Notes under the pieces: model-generated
Told to the model about the DNA's origin: nothing
Databases searched by the model: none
The model's input: the letters and a program-made list of their open reading frames with translations, nothing else
Part shown: positions 24,399 to 32,534 of the stretch, one piece after another
How the letters are laid out: the number at the start of each line of letters is the position of its first letter
Position numbering within the stretch: the stretch's first letter is position 1
NCBI GenBank assembly: GCA_964653285.1
Contig: CAZZEX010000010.1
Span: forward strand, 10,529-74,528
Reading direction: 5' to 3'
DNA from: CAZZEX01 sp964653285
GTDB lineage: Bacteria; Chloroflexota; Anaerolineae; B4-G1
DNA: 64,000 nucleotides
Program-made: the position numbers and the translations under genes

Positions 24399-27158
24399 GC
24401 CACGCCACTCCTGACTACCAAACTCTATATCCCCCCTGTCCGGCCAGAACTGGTGCCGCGCCCACGCCTGGTCGAGCGGTTGAACGCGGGACTCCACCGC
24501 AGATTGACGCTCATCTCCGCCCCGGCCGGCTTCGGCAAGACCACGCTGCTGAGCGAGTGGGTCGCTGGCTGCGACCGGCCCGTCGCCTGGCTCTCGCTGG
24601 ACGAGGACGACAACGACCCAATGCGGTTTTGGTCGTACTTGTTTGCCGCGCTGCAAAAAGCACAGTCAGGAATTGGCGAAACTGCCCTGGCAATGCTTCG
24701 TTCCACTCCGCCGCCCGCTATTGAAACAATCCTGACGACGTTGATCAACGAAATCGTGGCTGTCTCCCAGGGCGACCACGAGGGTCGCTCCTACGTTCTG
24801 GTGCTCGACGATTACCAGGTGATCAAAGAGCAGTCCATTCACGAGACGCTTGCTTTTCTGCTCGACCACTTACCCCCGCAAATGCACTTGGGTCTAGCCA
24901 CGCGCATTGATCCGCCCCTCAACATCGCCCGGTTGCGCGTCCGAGGACAAATGACCGAACTTCGCGCCGACGATCTGCGTTTTACACCTGATGAGGCCGT
25001 CTTCTTTCTCAACCAGGTGATGGGCCTGGGGCTCTCCCAGAAAGACGTGGCGGCGTTGGATGCCCGTACTGAGGGCTGGATCGCGGGCTTGCAGGTGGCG
25101 GCGATGGCGATGCAGGGACGGGACGATTTATCCGGCTTTATCGCGGCCTTTACCGGCAGTCACCGCTACGTCCTCAGTTATCTGGTGGAAGAGGTGCTCC
25201 AACGGCAGCCGGAACACGTTTGGACTTTTTTGCTCCAGACTGCTATTCTTGACCGGCTGAGCGGTTCGCTGTGTGATGCGGTTGCAGATCGCAGCGATAG
25301 CCAGGAGACGCTGGAGTTATTGGAGGACGCGAACCTGTTCACCGTCCCACTGGATGACGAAAGGCGCTGGTATCGCTATCATCGTCTCTTTGGCGATGTA
25401 CTCCGTGCGCGGTTGGAGCGAGAGTTTGAGGCACGCGAGATCCAAACCCTGCACCGCCGGGCCAGCGATTGGTACGAGCAGCATGGTTTTGTCCTTCAGG
25501 GGGTAAATCACGCGCTGGACGCGCAGGATCACGAGCGCGCGGCGCAGTTGATTGAGCGGCACGCCGAGGAGATATTCCAACGCAGCGAGTTGAACACCCT
25601 GTTGGAATGGATACGGGCATTGCCCGGCGAGCTGGTCGAGGAACGTTCCCTGCTCAGCATGGTCTACGGGTGGGCGCTCCTGGCTACAGGACGTGCCGAC
25701 GAGGCGGAGCAGTGCATGCGTAATATTGAGCGGGCGGTGGGGGTGACGGCCGATGTGCTGGCCTCGGACAGCGCCGAACGCCAGTCGCTCACGCCAGAAG
25801 CCCTGGGTGCGCTGGTCGAGGTCACGGTGCTGCGCATTTCCCAGGCTGTGAGCCGGTTCGACATTCCCCTCGTTCTCGAGCTAACGCAGCGGGTACTGCC
25901 CTACGTGGACGATGACACACGGCCCTATCTTTACAATCGTCCAGCGGACCTGCGTCCTGTAATCATCTTTGACATGGCGCTGGCCTACGAATTCAGCGCT
26001 CAGGTGAGCGCGGCGAGCCAGGCATTTGCCGACGCCGCCGAATTGAGTCGCAAGCGGCGCAACCAGTTCATCCTCCTGATGGCGATGAGCCACCTGGCGC
26101 AGTTGCGGGTGCTGCAGGGACAACTGCGGGAGGCAGAGAAGACGTACCAGCAGGCATTACAATGGGGTACAGAGATTGCCGGCCCTTCCTCGCCAATTGT
26201 CGGCTTTGCGCACATCGGGCTGGGCAATCTGTCGTATGAGCGAAACGAACTGGACGCGGCATTGACACGTTTGCAGGCGGGCGTCGCGCTGCTCGAGCCC
26301 TGGCGCAACCGGGAGGGCCTGTTGGCCGGGTACATCGGCCTGGCGCGGGCAAAGCGCGCCCAGGGAGACTGGTTATCCGCTTTTGAGACAGTTGACGCAC
26401 TGGCTGAACTCTGCTCGACTCCCGGTGCGCAGATGATGTTGCCTGCCGTAGAGACGTTTCGGGCATCGTTGTTGATCGAGCAAGGGAACCTGGATGCCGC
26501 GCGGCAATGGGCCGGGACGTCCGGTCTCAGTGCGGATGGGACTCTCGTCTATCTCCGCGAGGGCGAAACCCTCATTTTTGCGCGGGCGCTCATTGCCCAG
26601 GGAAAGCAAAACGACGCTACACGACTGCTCACTCGCCTGTTGGCCGCTGCTCAAAACGGCGGGCGTGGAGGGCGAGTGATCGAGGTTCTGGCGCTCCAGG
26701 CAGTGGCGCTCAAAGCCCAGGGCAAGCGGGCTGAAGCGCTGGCAGCGCTCAAGCGGGCGTTGGCGCTGGCCGAACCCGAAGGTTATGCCCGTGTGTTCAT
26801 TGACCAGGGTGAGGTCATGGCGGCGCTGCTTTCACGAGTGGACATTCTGCCCGCTTACGTGGGGCGGCTGTTGGCGGCTCTGGCAAGCAGGACGCAGGAA
26901 GCAGGACGCAGGACAAAAGAACCCTCTTTGTCATTGTCATTGGGCTCTGGGCATCCCTCACTGGTCGAGCCTCTCAGCGAGCGAGAATTGGAACTGCTAC
27001 GGCTCATCGCCGCCGGGATGACCAACCAGGCTATCGCCGAATCGCTGGTGGTATCTGTGAACACGGTCAAGACGCACGCCAGGAGCATTTACGGTAAACT
27101 GGGCGTCCGCAATCGCACCCAGGCCGCCGCCCGCGCCCGCGAGTTGGGGCTGATCTAG
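24396..27158 (+). CDS. MalT-type LuxR-family ATP-dependent regulator (LAL)
   Basis: A 920-residue STAND regulator. Residues 42-50 (APAGFGKTT) are Walker A, and LVLDDYQVI near 137 is Walker B. The ATPase/helical region is followed by TPR-like repeats (about 380-800). A C-terminal LuxR helix-turn-helix (LSERELELLRLIAAGMTNQAIAES..., about 855-918) binds DNA. Such proteins switch on ATP and an inducer; the inducer here is unknown. A linker before the HTH (near 830) contains a GCAGGAAGCAGGA-type word repeat in frame. A strong terminator follows. The ABC exporter downstream may be a target, but that is inference. Confidence 0.92.
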   Translation: MATPLLTTKLYIPPVRPELVPRPRLVERLNAGLHRRLTLISAPAGFGKTTLLSEWVAGCDRPVAWLSLDEDDNDPMRFWSYLFAALQKAQSGIGETALAMLRSTPPPAIETILTTLINEIVAVSQGDHEGRSYVLVLDDYQVIKEQSIHETLAFLLDHLPPQMHLGLATRIDPPLNIARLRVRGQMTELRADDLRFTPDEAVFFLNQVMGLGLSQKDVAALDARTEGWIAGLQVAAMAMQGRDDLSGFIAAFTGSHRYVLSYLVEEVLQRQPEHVWTFLLQTAILDRLSGSLCDAVADRSDSQETLELLEDANLFTVPLDDERRWYRYHRLFGDVLRARLEREFEAREIQTLHRRASDWYEQHGFVLQGVNHALDAQDHERAAQLIERHAEEIFQRSELNTLLEWIRALPGELVEERSLLSMVYGWALLATGRADEAEQCMRNIERAVGVTADVLASDSAERQSLTPEALGALVEVTVLRISQAVSRFDIPLVLELTQRVLPYVDDDTRPYLYNRPADLRPVIIFDMALAYEFSAQVSAASQAFADAAELSRKRRNQFILLMAMSHLAQLRVLQGQLREAEKTYQQALQWGTEIAGPSSPIVGFAHIGLGNLSYERNELDAALTRLQAGVALLEPWRNREGLLAGYIGLARAKRAQGDWLSAFETVDALAELCSTPGAQMMLPAVETFRASLLIEQGNLDAARQWAGTSGLSADGTLVYLREGETLIFARALIAQGKQNDATRLLTRLLAAAQNGGRGGRVIEVLALQAVALKAQGKRAEALAALKRALALAEPEGYARVFIDQGEVMAALLSRVDILPAYVGRLLAALASRTQEAGRRTKEPSLSLSLGSGHPSLVEPLSERELELLRLIAAGMTNQAIAESLVVSVNTVKTHARSIYGKLGVRNRTQAAARARELGLI
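26885..26915. repeat. GCAGGAAGCAGGA word repeat in the MalT-like linker
   Basis: The tract AAGCAGGACGCAGGAAGCAG and its continuation encode SRTQEAGRRTKE in the linker before the LuxR domain. It is the same family, in the other orientation, as 37949-38024. Confidence 0.7.
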
Positions 27159-27172
27159 TTTTGTTAGTCACC

Positions 27173-27208
27173 AGACCCTTGAGGTTTTCAAAACCTCAAT
27201 GGTCTTTG
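27173..27208 (+). terminator. terminator after the MalT-like gene
   Basis: AGACC-C-TTGAGGTTTT, a one-base loop and AAAACCTCAA-T-GGTCT form a long stem followed by TTGCTTTT. It starts 15 bases after the stop. The rest of 27209-27280 holds a small hairpin (TCACCC/GGGTGA, near 27219-27234) and no gene. Confidence 0.75.
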
Positions 27209-27280
27209 CTTTTCCAGTCACCCTTATGGGTGATTCCCTGCCCTTTTGCTAATCATCCCCTCGAATCGCCCGTATGAATG

Positions 27281-27309
27281 ATGACGGCTGTCGCTCTGTC
27301 TGTTATACT
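27281..27309 (+). promoter_or_regulatory. candidate promoter of the ABC exporter operon
   Basis: ATGACG (27281-27286), 17 bases and TATACT (27304-27309). The -35 is poor; a regulator may be needed. The leader to the short peptide gene is about 150 bases. Confidence 0.35.
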
Positions 27310-27460
27310 GCATATGTCGGTACAAAAACACTACAACGGACTGGGAAAGGAACGGAATGAGACAACCCGTTTGTTCAGGTGGAGCGCAAATCCGTTTTAT
27401 TCTAAATCCGTTGTTGTGTTTCCGGCAAAAAACACACAGAACAAAAAGGAGGAACTCGAA

Positions 27461-27487
27461 ATGCAGAAAAGGAGAAACGACCCATGA
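27461..27487 (+). CDS. 8-residue leader peptide overlapping the ABC ATPase start
   Basis: AAGGAGG (27446-27452) precedes ATG 27461, which encodes MQKRRNDP and stops at TGA 27485-27487. That stop overlaps the ATG of the ABC ATPase (ATGA), and the leader carries the AAGGAG box of the next gene. This looks like a coupled leader peptide. It might also be a vestigial start. Confidence 0.5.
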   Translation: MQKRRNDP

Positions 27488-28419
27488 GTGAAACGAGTGA
27501 AACGAATGAAACAGTTGTCCGCGTGAACCACTTTCGCAAGCTCTACGGTGACTTGGTCGCCGTGGACGGCATCAGCTTTGAAGCGCACCGGGGCGAGATT
27601 TTCGGCCTGCTGGGACCCAACGGCGCGGGCAAGACCAGCATGTTGGAGTGCCTGGAAGGAATTCGCCAGCCCGACGGGGGCACGATGGACATCCTGGGCA
27701 TTGATCCCGCCAGCCAGCCGCGCAGGTTGCGCGACCTGATCGGCGTGCAACTGCAGATCGCCGGGCTGCCGGCCACGATGCAGGTCAAGGAAGCGATGCG
27801 CTTTTTCAGCGCCTATCACAAGGTCGCGCCACGCTACGATCTGCTGGACCGGCTGGGGTTGGGGGAAAAGCTGGACAGTCAGTACGACGAACTCTCGACG
27901 GGGCTACAGCGCCGGCTGGCATTGGCGCTGGCATTGGCGCACAAGCCCCCGGTGCTCTTTTTGGACGAGCCGACCGCGGGATTGGACGTGGGGTCTCGCG
28001 CCGAGCTTCACACACTGATGCAGGAATTGCGCGATCAAGGCGCGACCATCATCCTGGCCACGCACGACATGGCCGAAGCGGAAAAGATGACCGACCGCGT
28101 CGCCATCCTGCTGCGGGGCAAAATCGTGGCCACCGGCAGTCCGCGCGAGCTGACCGCCACCGGCGCGGGTTTCACCAAAGTCTCTGTTCGCACCGAGCAA
28201 TCGCTACTCGCCGCCGACGACACGAACTTTCCCGCAGTCAGCCAGCGCGCGGTCAAAGAGGAGTATGTCATCTACTTCAGCACCGACCCTGGCCCCACCG
28301 TATCGGCCATTTTGCAGTACATTGGTACGCAGAACGACAAGTTGATCGATCTGCGTGTAGAGCGTCCCTCGCTCGAAGAGCGATTCCTGGAAATCACGAA
28401 CTCTGGAGGTGTACAATGA
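27484..28419 (+). CDS. ABC transporter ATP-binding protein (ABC-2 exporter)
   Basis: A 311-residue nucleotide-binding subunit. GPNGAGKTS (about 53-61) is Walker A, LSTGLQRRLALALALA near 139 is the signature motif, and PVLFLDEPTAGLD near 157 is Walker B plus D-loop. The switch histidine lies in ILATHDMAEAEKM. The C-terminal 90 residues match drug and lantibiotic exporter ATPases. It overlaps the permease gene by 4 bases, and the two would form an exporter. The cargo is unknown. Confidence 0.93.
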   Translation: MSETSETNETVVRVNHFRKLYGDLVAVDGISFEAHRGEIFGLLGPNGAGKTSMLECLEGIRQPDGGTMDILGIDPASQPRRLRDLIGVQLQIAGLPATMQVKEAMRFFSAYHKVAPRYDLLDRLGLGEKLDSQYDELSTGLQRRLALALALAHKPPVLFLDEPTAGLDVGSRAELHTLMQELRDQGATIILATHDMAEAEKMTDRVAILLRGKIVATGSPRELTATGAGFTKVSVRTEQSLLAADDTNFPAVSQRAVKEEYVIYFSTDPGPTVSAILQYIGTQNDKLIDLRVERPSLEERFLEITNSGGVQ

Positions 28420-29228
28420 CGGCCTTCGTCAACCACTTTGTCTTTGAGTTCAAGACCGGTCTGCGGAACTCGAACCTGTTGTTGATGAACTATCTTTTCC
28501 CGCTGGCTTTCTACGCCATGATGGGCCTGGTGATGACGCAGGTCAACCCCACTTTCACGGAGACGATGATTCCAGCGATGGTAGTTTTCGTGGCCATGGT
28601 CAGCACCCTACTGGGGTTGCCCGGCCCACTGGTCGAGTCCCGGGAAGCAGGCATCTACCGCAGTTACAAGATCAACGGCGTGCCCGCGCTCTCGATCCTG
28701 TCCATTCCGGCGCTCTCGACGATTTTCCACGTGCTCATTGTCGCCGCCATCATCTCGTTTACCTGCGCGCCGCTCTTTGACGGCGTGGTTCCCGAGAACT
28801 GGGGTAACTTTGTGCTGGTCACGTTGGTCACGGTGTTTGCCTTTGGCGCTCTCGGCGCGCTGATCGGCGTCATCTCGGCCAACTCGCGCTCGACGGTGCT
28901 TTGGTCGCAACTCATCTTTTTGCCCTCGATGCTGCTGAGCGGCTTGATGATGCCCCTGGACATCTTGCCTGAATCGGTGCGCTTTGTTTCAGCGCTGCTG
29001 CCCGCCACGCAAGCGATGCAAGCATACCTGGGATTGGCCTACAATCAAGCGACCGTGATCGCTCCGCTGGCTTCCGTTGGTACCTTGCTGGTCGGCGGTA
29101 TCCTGGCCTTTGGCCTGGCGATCTACCTCTTCAACTGGGACAGCCGCAATGACGTCCGTCGTGGCAACCCGTTGATGGCGCTGCTGGCCCTGGCGCCGTA
29201 TGTTGCAGGGGCCTTTCTGATGAGGTAG
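28416..29228 (+). CDS. ABC-2 type transporter permease
   Basis: A 270-residue membrane protein with six hydrophobic segments. It has the ABC-2 pattern: a first helix at LLMNYLFPLAFYAMMGLVM, an ESREAGIYRSYKINGVP cytoplasmic stretch near 69 and FLPSMLLSGLMMPLDILPE near 168. It starts four bases inside the ATPase gene (GGAGG upstream). Together they form a two-gene export system of the type used for drugs, lipids or antibiotics. Confidence 0.92.
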   Translation: MTAFVNHFVFEFKTGLRNSNLLLMNYLFPLAFYAMMGLVMTQVNPTFTETMIPAMVVFVAMVSTLLGLPGPLVESREAGIYRSYKINGVPALSILSIPALSTIFHVLIVAAIISFTCAPLFDGVVPENWGNFVLVTLVTVFAFGALGALIGVISANSRSTVLWSQLIFLPSMLLSGLMMPLDILPESVRFVSALLPATQAMQAYLGLAYNQATVIAPLASVGTLLVGGILAFGLAIYLFNWDSRNDVRRGNPLMALLALAPYVAGAFLMR

Positions 29229-29261
29229 CGGCTGCGCGCAAAGGTGATCGGAGAGGCGACA

Positions 29262-29501
29262 GTGAACGAGACCGAAGTTTACGAAATTCGGGTGGGAGGG
29301 CACCTGGATGACGAGTGGTCCGAGTGGCTTGGTGGATTGTCCATTGCGCTGGAGGAGGACGGCACCAGCGTACTGACCGGGCCGGTAACTGACCAGTCAG
29401 CGTTGCACGGTCTGCTCCTCAAGATCCACAATATGGGCCTGCCGCTGATCTCTTTCCGGCGCATCGGCTCCCGTCTGGACGAGAGCGATTCGTTAGTCTG
29501 A
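29262..29501 (+). CDS. small hypothetical protein after the ABC exporter
   Basis: GTG 29262 follows GGAGAGG by 5 bases and gives a 79-residue protein (NETEVYEIRVGGHLDDEWSEW...). It has the pattern of a small alpha/beta regulator-like domain: a strand, an acidic middle (LEEDGTSVLTGPVTDQSALH) and LLLKIHNMGLPLISFRRI. I do not recognise a named family. It sits 33 bases after the permease stop, with a terminator behind, so it is the third gene of that operon. Confidence 0.7.
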   Translation: MNETEVYEIRVGGHLDDEWSEWLGGLSIALEEDGTSVLTGPVTDQSALHGLLLKIHNMGLPLISFRRIGSRLDESDSLV

Positions 29502-29526
29502 GTTGTTGAGGTCAGATCCAATGTAC

Positions 29527-29551
29527 AAGCCCTGCCAGGACGGCAGGGCTT
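29527..29551 (+). terminator. hairpin terminator of the ABC operon
   Basis: AAGCCCTGCC and GGCAGGGCTT pair perfectly around AGGAC, followed by TGGCCTTATTT. It lies 25 bases after the stop. The right arm is shared with the module copy at 24334, where the left arm is missing. Confidence 0.65.
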
Positions 29552-29601
29552 TGGCCTTATTTGAGAATATGGGAAGAACGTGGTAAGATTATGACACGAT
29601 G
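29537..29601 (+). repeat. duplicated upstream module of MalT-like genes, copy 2
   Basis: Partner of 24334-24398. It contains TTGAGA (29561-29566), 17 bases and TAAGAT (29584-29589), with the ATG at 29599. The -35/-10 spacing and the short distance to the ATG are identical in both copies, suggesting a functional leaderless promoter. Confidence 0.8.
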
Positions 29602-30168
29602 ACCACGCCCTTGCTGACCACCAAGCTCCATATCCCCCCCGTCCGGCCCGATCCTTCGACTGGGCTCAGGACAAGGCTGGTCTCGCGCCCGCGCCTGATC
29701 GAGCGGCTGAACGCGGGGCTCCTTCGCAAGCGCAGGCTCACCCTCGTCTCCGCCCCGGCCGGCTTTGGCAAGACCACGCTGCTGAGCGAGTGGGTCGCTG
29801 GCTGCGGGCGGCCCGTCGCCTGGCTCTCGCTGGACGAGGACGACAACGACCCTATCCGCTTTTGGGCCTACGTGATAGCCGCGCTGCGGACACTCCGCGA
29901 GGGCATCGGCGACACTGTGCTGGCGGCGCTTGACTCCCCTCAGCCGTCCCCGATCAAGACGATCCTGGCGGCTTTGATCAACTGACTCGCTGCCTCTCCC
30001 CAGCAGGCCATCCTGGTGCTGGATGATTACCACATCATCTCCGACCGGGAAATCCACGACGATGTGACGTTTCTTCTGGATCACCAGCCGCCCCAACTGC
30101 ACCTGGTGCTTGCCAACGAGACGATGAAGTTCGGGGTTGCGATTTTCGCTTACTTTAAACAGGAATAG
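29599..30168 (+). pseudogene. truncated MalT-like regulator with a stop codon
   Basis: One frame runs from ATG 29599 to TAG 30166-30168, with a single TGA at 29983-29985. The product matches the N-terminal 160 residues of the intact paralog: LLTTKLHIPPVRP, Walker A APAGFGKTT, WLSLDEDDNDPIRF, and after the TGA ILVLDDYHIIS and PPQLHLVLA. It then changes to unrelated NETMKFGVAIFAYFKQE. The TPR and LuxR parts are gone. Between PPVRP and RLVSRPRL it carries an 8-residue insert (DPSTGLRT) that the intact paralog lacks, encoded by a CTTCGACTGGGCTCAGGAC word. Confidence 0.85.
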
Positions 30169-30177
30169 GAGGCGAGT

Positions 30178-30696
30178 ATGGAACTGAAAGGTAAATGCAT
30201 CGCCATTTTGGCGGAGGACAACTATCAGGACTTGGAACTGTGGTATCCACTGCTGCGGCTGCGGGAGGCAGGCGCCGAGGTCCAGGTGATCGGCACAGGC
30301 AGCGCCGAGACCTACGGCAGCAAGCACGGCTATCCCGTGACCGTGGACGCGGCCGCCGACGAGGTGCGTGCCGACGACTTTGATGCGGTGGTCATCCCCG
30401 GAGGATATGCTCCGGACCGCATGCGTCGCTATCCGGCCCTCCTGGACTTTGTGCGGGAGATGGACGCCCAAGGCAAGGTAGTGGCCGCCATCTGCCACGC
30501 CGCATGGGTGCCCATCTCGGCGGCCATCATGAAAGGCAAGCGGGCCACGTGCTTCTTCGCCATTAAAGATGACGTGACCAACGCCGGGGCCACCTACGTT
30601 GACGCAGAAGTGGTGCAGGACGGCAATCTGATCACGTCGCGAATGCCCGACGACCTGCCTGCTTTCTGCCGCACAATCATCGCGGCGCTGAAGTGA
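30178..30696 (+). CDS. DJ-1/PfpI family protein
   Basis: A 172-residue class I amidotransferase-like protein. The nucleophile elbow AICHAAW holds C106 and H107, and VVIPGGYAPD near 71 and GSKHGYPVTVD near 48 complete the DJ-1/PfpI pattern. Members act as proteases, chaperones or glyoxalase-like deglycases; the role cannot be told from sequence. AGGAGG 8 bases before the ATG lies at the end of the MalT pseudogene. A long hairpin follows the gene. Confidence 0.9.
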   Translation: MELKGKCIAILAEDNYQDLELWYPLLRLREAGAEVQVIGTGSAETYGSKHGYPVTVDAAADEVRADDFDAVVIPGGYAPDRMRRYPALLDFVREMDAQGKVVAAICHAAWVPISAAIMKGKRATCFFAIKDDVTNAGATYVDAEVVQDGNLITSRMPDDLPAFCRTIIAALK

Positions 30697-30719
30697 AACG
30701 GGCGTGGCTGAGATTTGTG

Positions 30720-30765
30720 GTAGTGACGACTTTAGTCGTTCCAAGCGGACTGAAGTCGCCACTAC
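30720..30765. repeat. palindromic element after the DJ-1 gene
   Basis: GTAGTGACGACTTTAGTC (30720-30737) pairs with 30748-30765 over 18 positions with one mismatch and one G-U type pair. It may act as a terminator, though no T-run follows, and it resembles a mobile small palindrome. Confidence 0.7.
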
Positions 30766-30832
30766 GACCCTCATATCTTGCGGTTCATCAGTACGAAAGG
30801 AAGAGCCATCGAACGCACTTTGATTAGCAGAC

Positions 30833-31018
30833 GATGAATTCATTCATCGGGCTAGATTGGAACAGAACATCAAGGGCGAACAATGCGCCATTGAGGCTTA
30901 CCAGCGGCTGGTAGAACTCACGAAAGAGGCCGACCGGGTGACGTATGAGATGGCCCTGGCGATCCTCGCAGATGAGATTGAGCACGATGAGGACCTGCAA
31001 TTTCATCGCCATAAATGA
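30833..31018 (+). pseudogene. C-terminal fragment of a ferritin-like/bacterioferritin protein
   Basis: The frame reads NIKGEQCAIEAYQRL near 30862, then VTYEMALAILADEIEHDEDL, a ferritin-like last helix with its E..EH metal motif. The N-terminal three quarters are missing. The last residues (QFHRHK) already belong to the neighbouring IS-derived sequence, so the junction is near 31000. Confidence 0.7.
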
Positions 31019-31780
31019 CCCGCAACTCGGTACCCACCACGCGCCCATTCTCGCGTTGTTTGACCACTTGCAGATATTGCCAGCCCGGCTGGGGTTGTTT
31101 GCAAGTAGGCGGTCGTCCTACCCCTTTGTACTCAGGGACTACCCCATACACTTCGACCATCGCATTATCAATCCCTCCCCAGCCATCCGAGACCGTGGGC
31201 GGCGGTGCATCGGGATGCCCGCGACGCTTCAGCGTCTGAAAGACTTGGATGCTTGCTTCCGTTTCCGTCTTGGCAATACCACGTGCAGCGCGGAGGCGGC
31301 TGTCCATGTCGATCGTGGTAGAGCGCCAGAATTGGCCGCTTTCGTCGGTTTCTGGGTAGTCTTTTTTTCCCCCTTGTTGCCGACGTAGGCCCATAGGCCA
31401 TCCAATTGACCGCGTTTCAACTGATATTTCGCTAGCAATATCTCCTCAATGGCTTCGGCATGCTCGGCTGCATCCCGGATCCAAGCCAGGATGGTGTCTT
31501 CCTTGTGCCCTTTGACGCGTGTCAAACTGCTAATGCGGCTCCCTTCCGCCACAAAGGCCAAGGTCTCGATAATCTCGCCCTCGGGCGTGCGACGGCGATA
31601 GAAGATCGTCCCCATGGTTTCAACAAAGGTACAACCGCAGGTCTTGCACTTATAGCGCTGTCGCCCTGCCTTGGTCTTGCCGAATTTGATGATGTTATAT
31701 TGTCGCTCGCTTTGTCGCTTGCCATAGTCGACACAGACCTTATTTGGACAAAAATCGCCTGCTTGAGCAAATTCTGACAT
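31000..31780 (-). CDS. IS1-family transposase in two overlapping frames, C-terminus truncated
   Basis: From ATG 31780 (AGGAGAG upstream) the first frame has the zinc finger CPNKVC...CKTCGCTF, a helix-turn-helix (RISSLTRVKGHKEDTILAWI) and LDGLWAYVGNKG, the first catalytic aspartate region. It ends out of frame at KKTTQKPTKAAN. The following frame continues DYPETDESGQFWRSTTIDMD, QTLKRRGHP and VSDGWGGID, matching the DDE core. At the switch the minus strand reads GGGGGAAAAAAAG, so a -1 slip on A-AAA-AAG yields VGNKGEKKDYPETDE. The C-terminus is lost near 31000, so the protein is probably inactive. Confidence 0.75.
31361..31367 (-). promoter_or_regulatory. A AAA AAG slippery heptamer in the transposase
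   Basis: In the upstream frame the codons are GAA AAA AAG, giving the heptamer A AAA AAG exactly in phase for -1 slippage. IS1 itself uses the related A AAA AAC. Sequencing error in the A7 or G5 run is the alternative. Confidence 0.55.
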
Positions 31781-31933
31781 TTGTCTCTCCTGAAGGCTGT
31801 TGAGTGATGCTGTATACATCATCTTTCAACAACACTCAAGGGGGAGACTATCACAAATTCACCTGATTGTTAACGTCCGCTCAACAACAATCCAAGGTCA
31901 GCGCTCCTTTCGCCACGCCAGCGCCCTGATGAT

Positions 31934-31996
31934 ACCGGCAGATATGGCTGTGGCAAGACTACGCTACTGAGTGAATGGGTCGCTGGCTGCGGTAGG
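31934..31996 (+). pseudogene. remnant of a third MalT-like gene (Walker A region)
   Basis: About 63 bases encode YGCGKTTLLSEWVAGCGR, almost identical to GFGKTTLLSEWVAGCGR of the other two copies. Nothing else of that gene is visible, and no start or frame continuation exists. Together with 24396 and 29599 it shows repeated copying and decay of this regulator family here. Confidence 0.75.
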
Positions 31997-32065
31997 GAGT
32001 AGAATCGGGGGCGGGTACATCCGAGATGCATCCGCTCTCTGTTGAGGGTCAGGTTCAAAACAGTA

Positions 32066-32515
32066 CTACTCGAATATCCAGCGGTCGGTGTCTCGCTCGT
32101 AGGAGAGAATCTCCTCCTCGGTGAAGAAGAGCGGCACCTCGAAGGCCGCCGTCTCCGGCCCATCGGAGCCGTGCACCAGGTTGCGCCCAATCTCCAGGCC
32201 GAAGTCGGCGCGGATGGTGCCAGGGGCTGCCTCGCCCGGGTTGGTTGCCCCCATTGTGCATCGCACGATTTCGATGGCATTGTTTCCCTCCAACACCATC
32301 ACTACGACTGGGCTGGAGGTGATGTAACGAATCAGCGGTTCATAGAAAGGCTTTCCTTCGTGGACCGCATAATGGCATCGGGCCAGCGCTTTGTCAATCT
32401 GTATCAATTTCAGCGCTGCGATGTGCAGACCCCGTCGCTCGAAACGGGTGATGATCTCTCCGATGAGCCCACGCTGTACAGCGTCGGGTTTGATGATAAC
32501 CAGCGTGTGTTCCAA
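32066..32515 (-). CDS. ndk: nucleoside diphosphate kinase
   Basis: A 149-residue enzyme that moves phosphate from ATP to other nucleoside diphosphates. KPDAVQRGLIGEII (9-22) is typical, and NLVHGSDG holds the catalytic H115. Length matches the family. It follows the TPR gene by 19 bases on the same strand, with GGAGGAAAC before its ATG. Confidence 0.95.
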   Translation of the reverse strand: MEHTLVIIKPDAVQRGLIGEIITRFERRGLHIAALKLIQIDKALARCHYAVHEGKPFYEPLIRYITSSPVVVMVLEGNNAIEIVRCTMGATNPGEAAPGTIRADFGLEIGRNLVHGSDGPETAAFEVPLFFTEEEILSYERDTDRWIFE

Positions 32516-32534
32516 GTTTCCTCCTCGGTTTGCT

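Larger units (their letters stand above)
31000..31850 (-). mobile_element. IS1-like insertion sequence remnant
   Basis: The element is recognised by its transposase. Its 3' end is cut at the ferritin fragment near 31000, removing the last part of the transposase, so only the 5' end (about 31830-31850, near AACAACACTCAAGGGGGAGA) may be original. Matching terminal repeats or target duplications cannot be shown. Confidence 0.7.
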
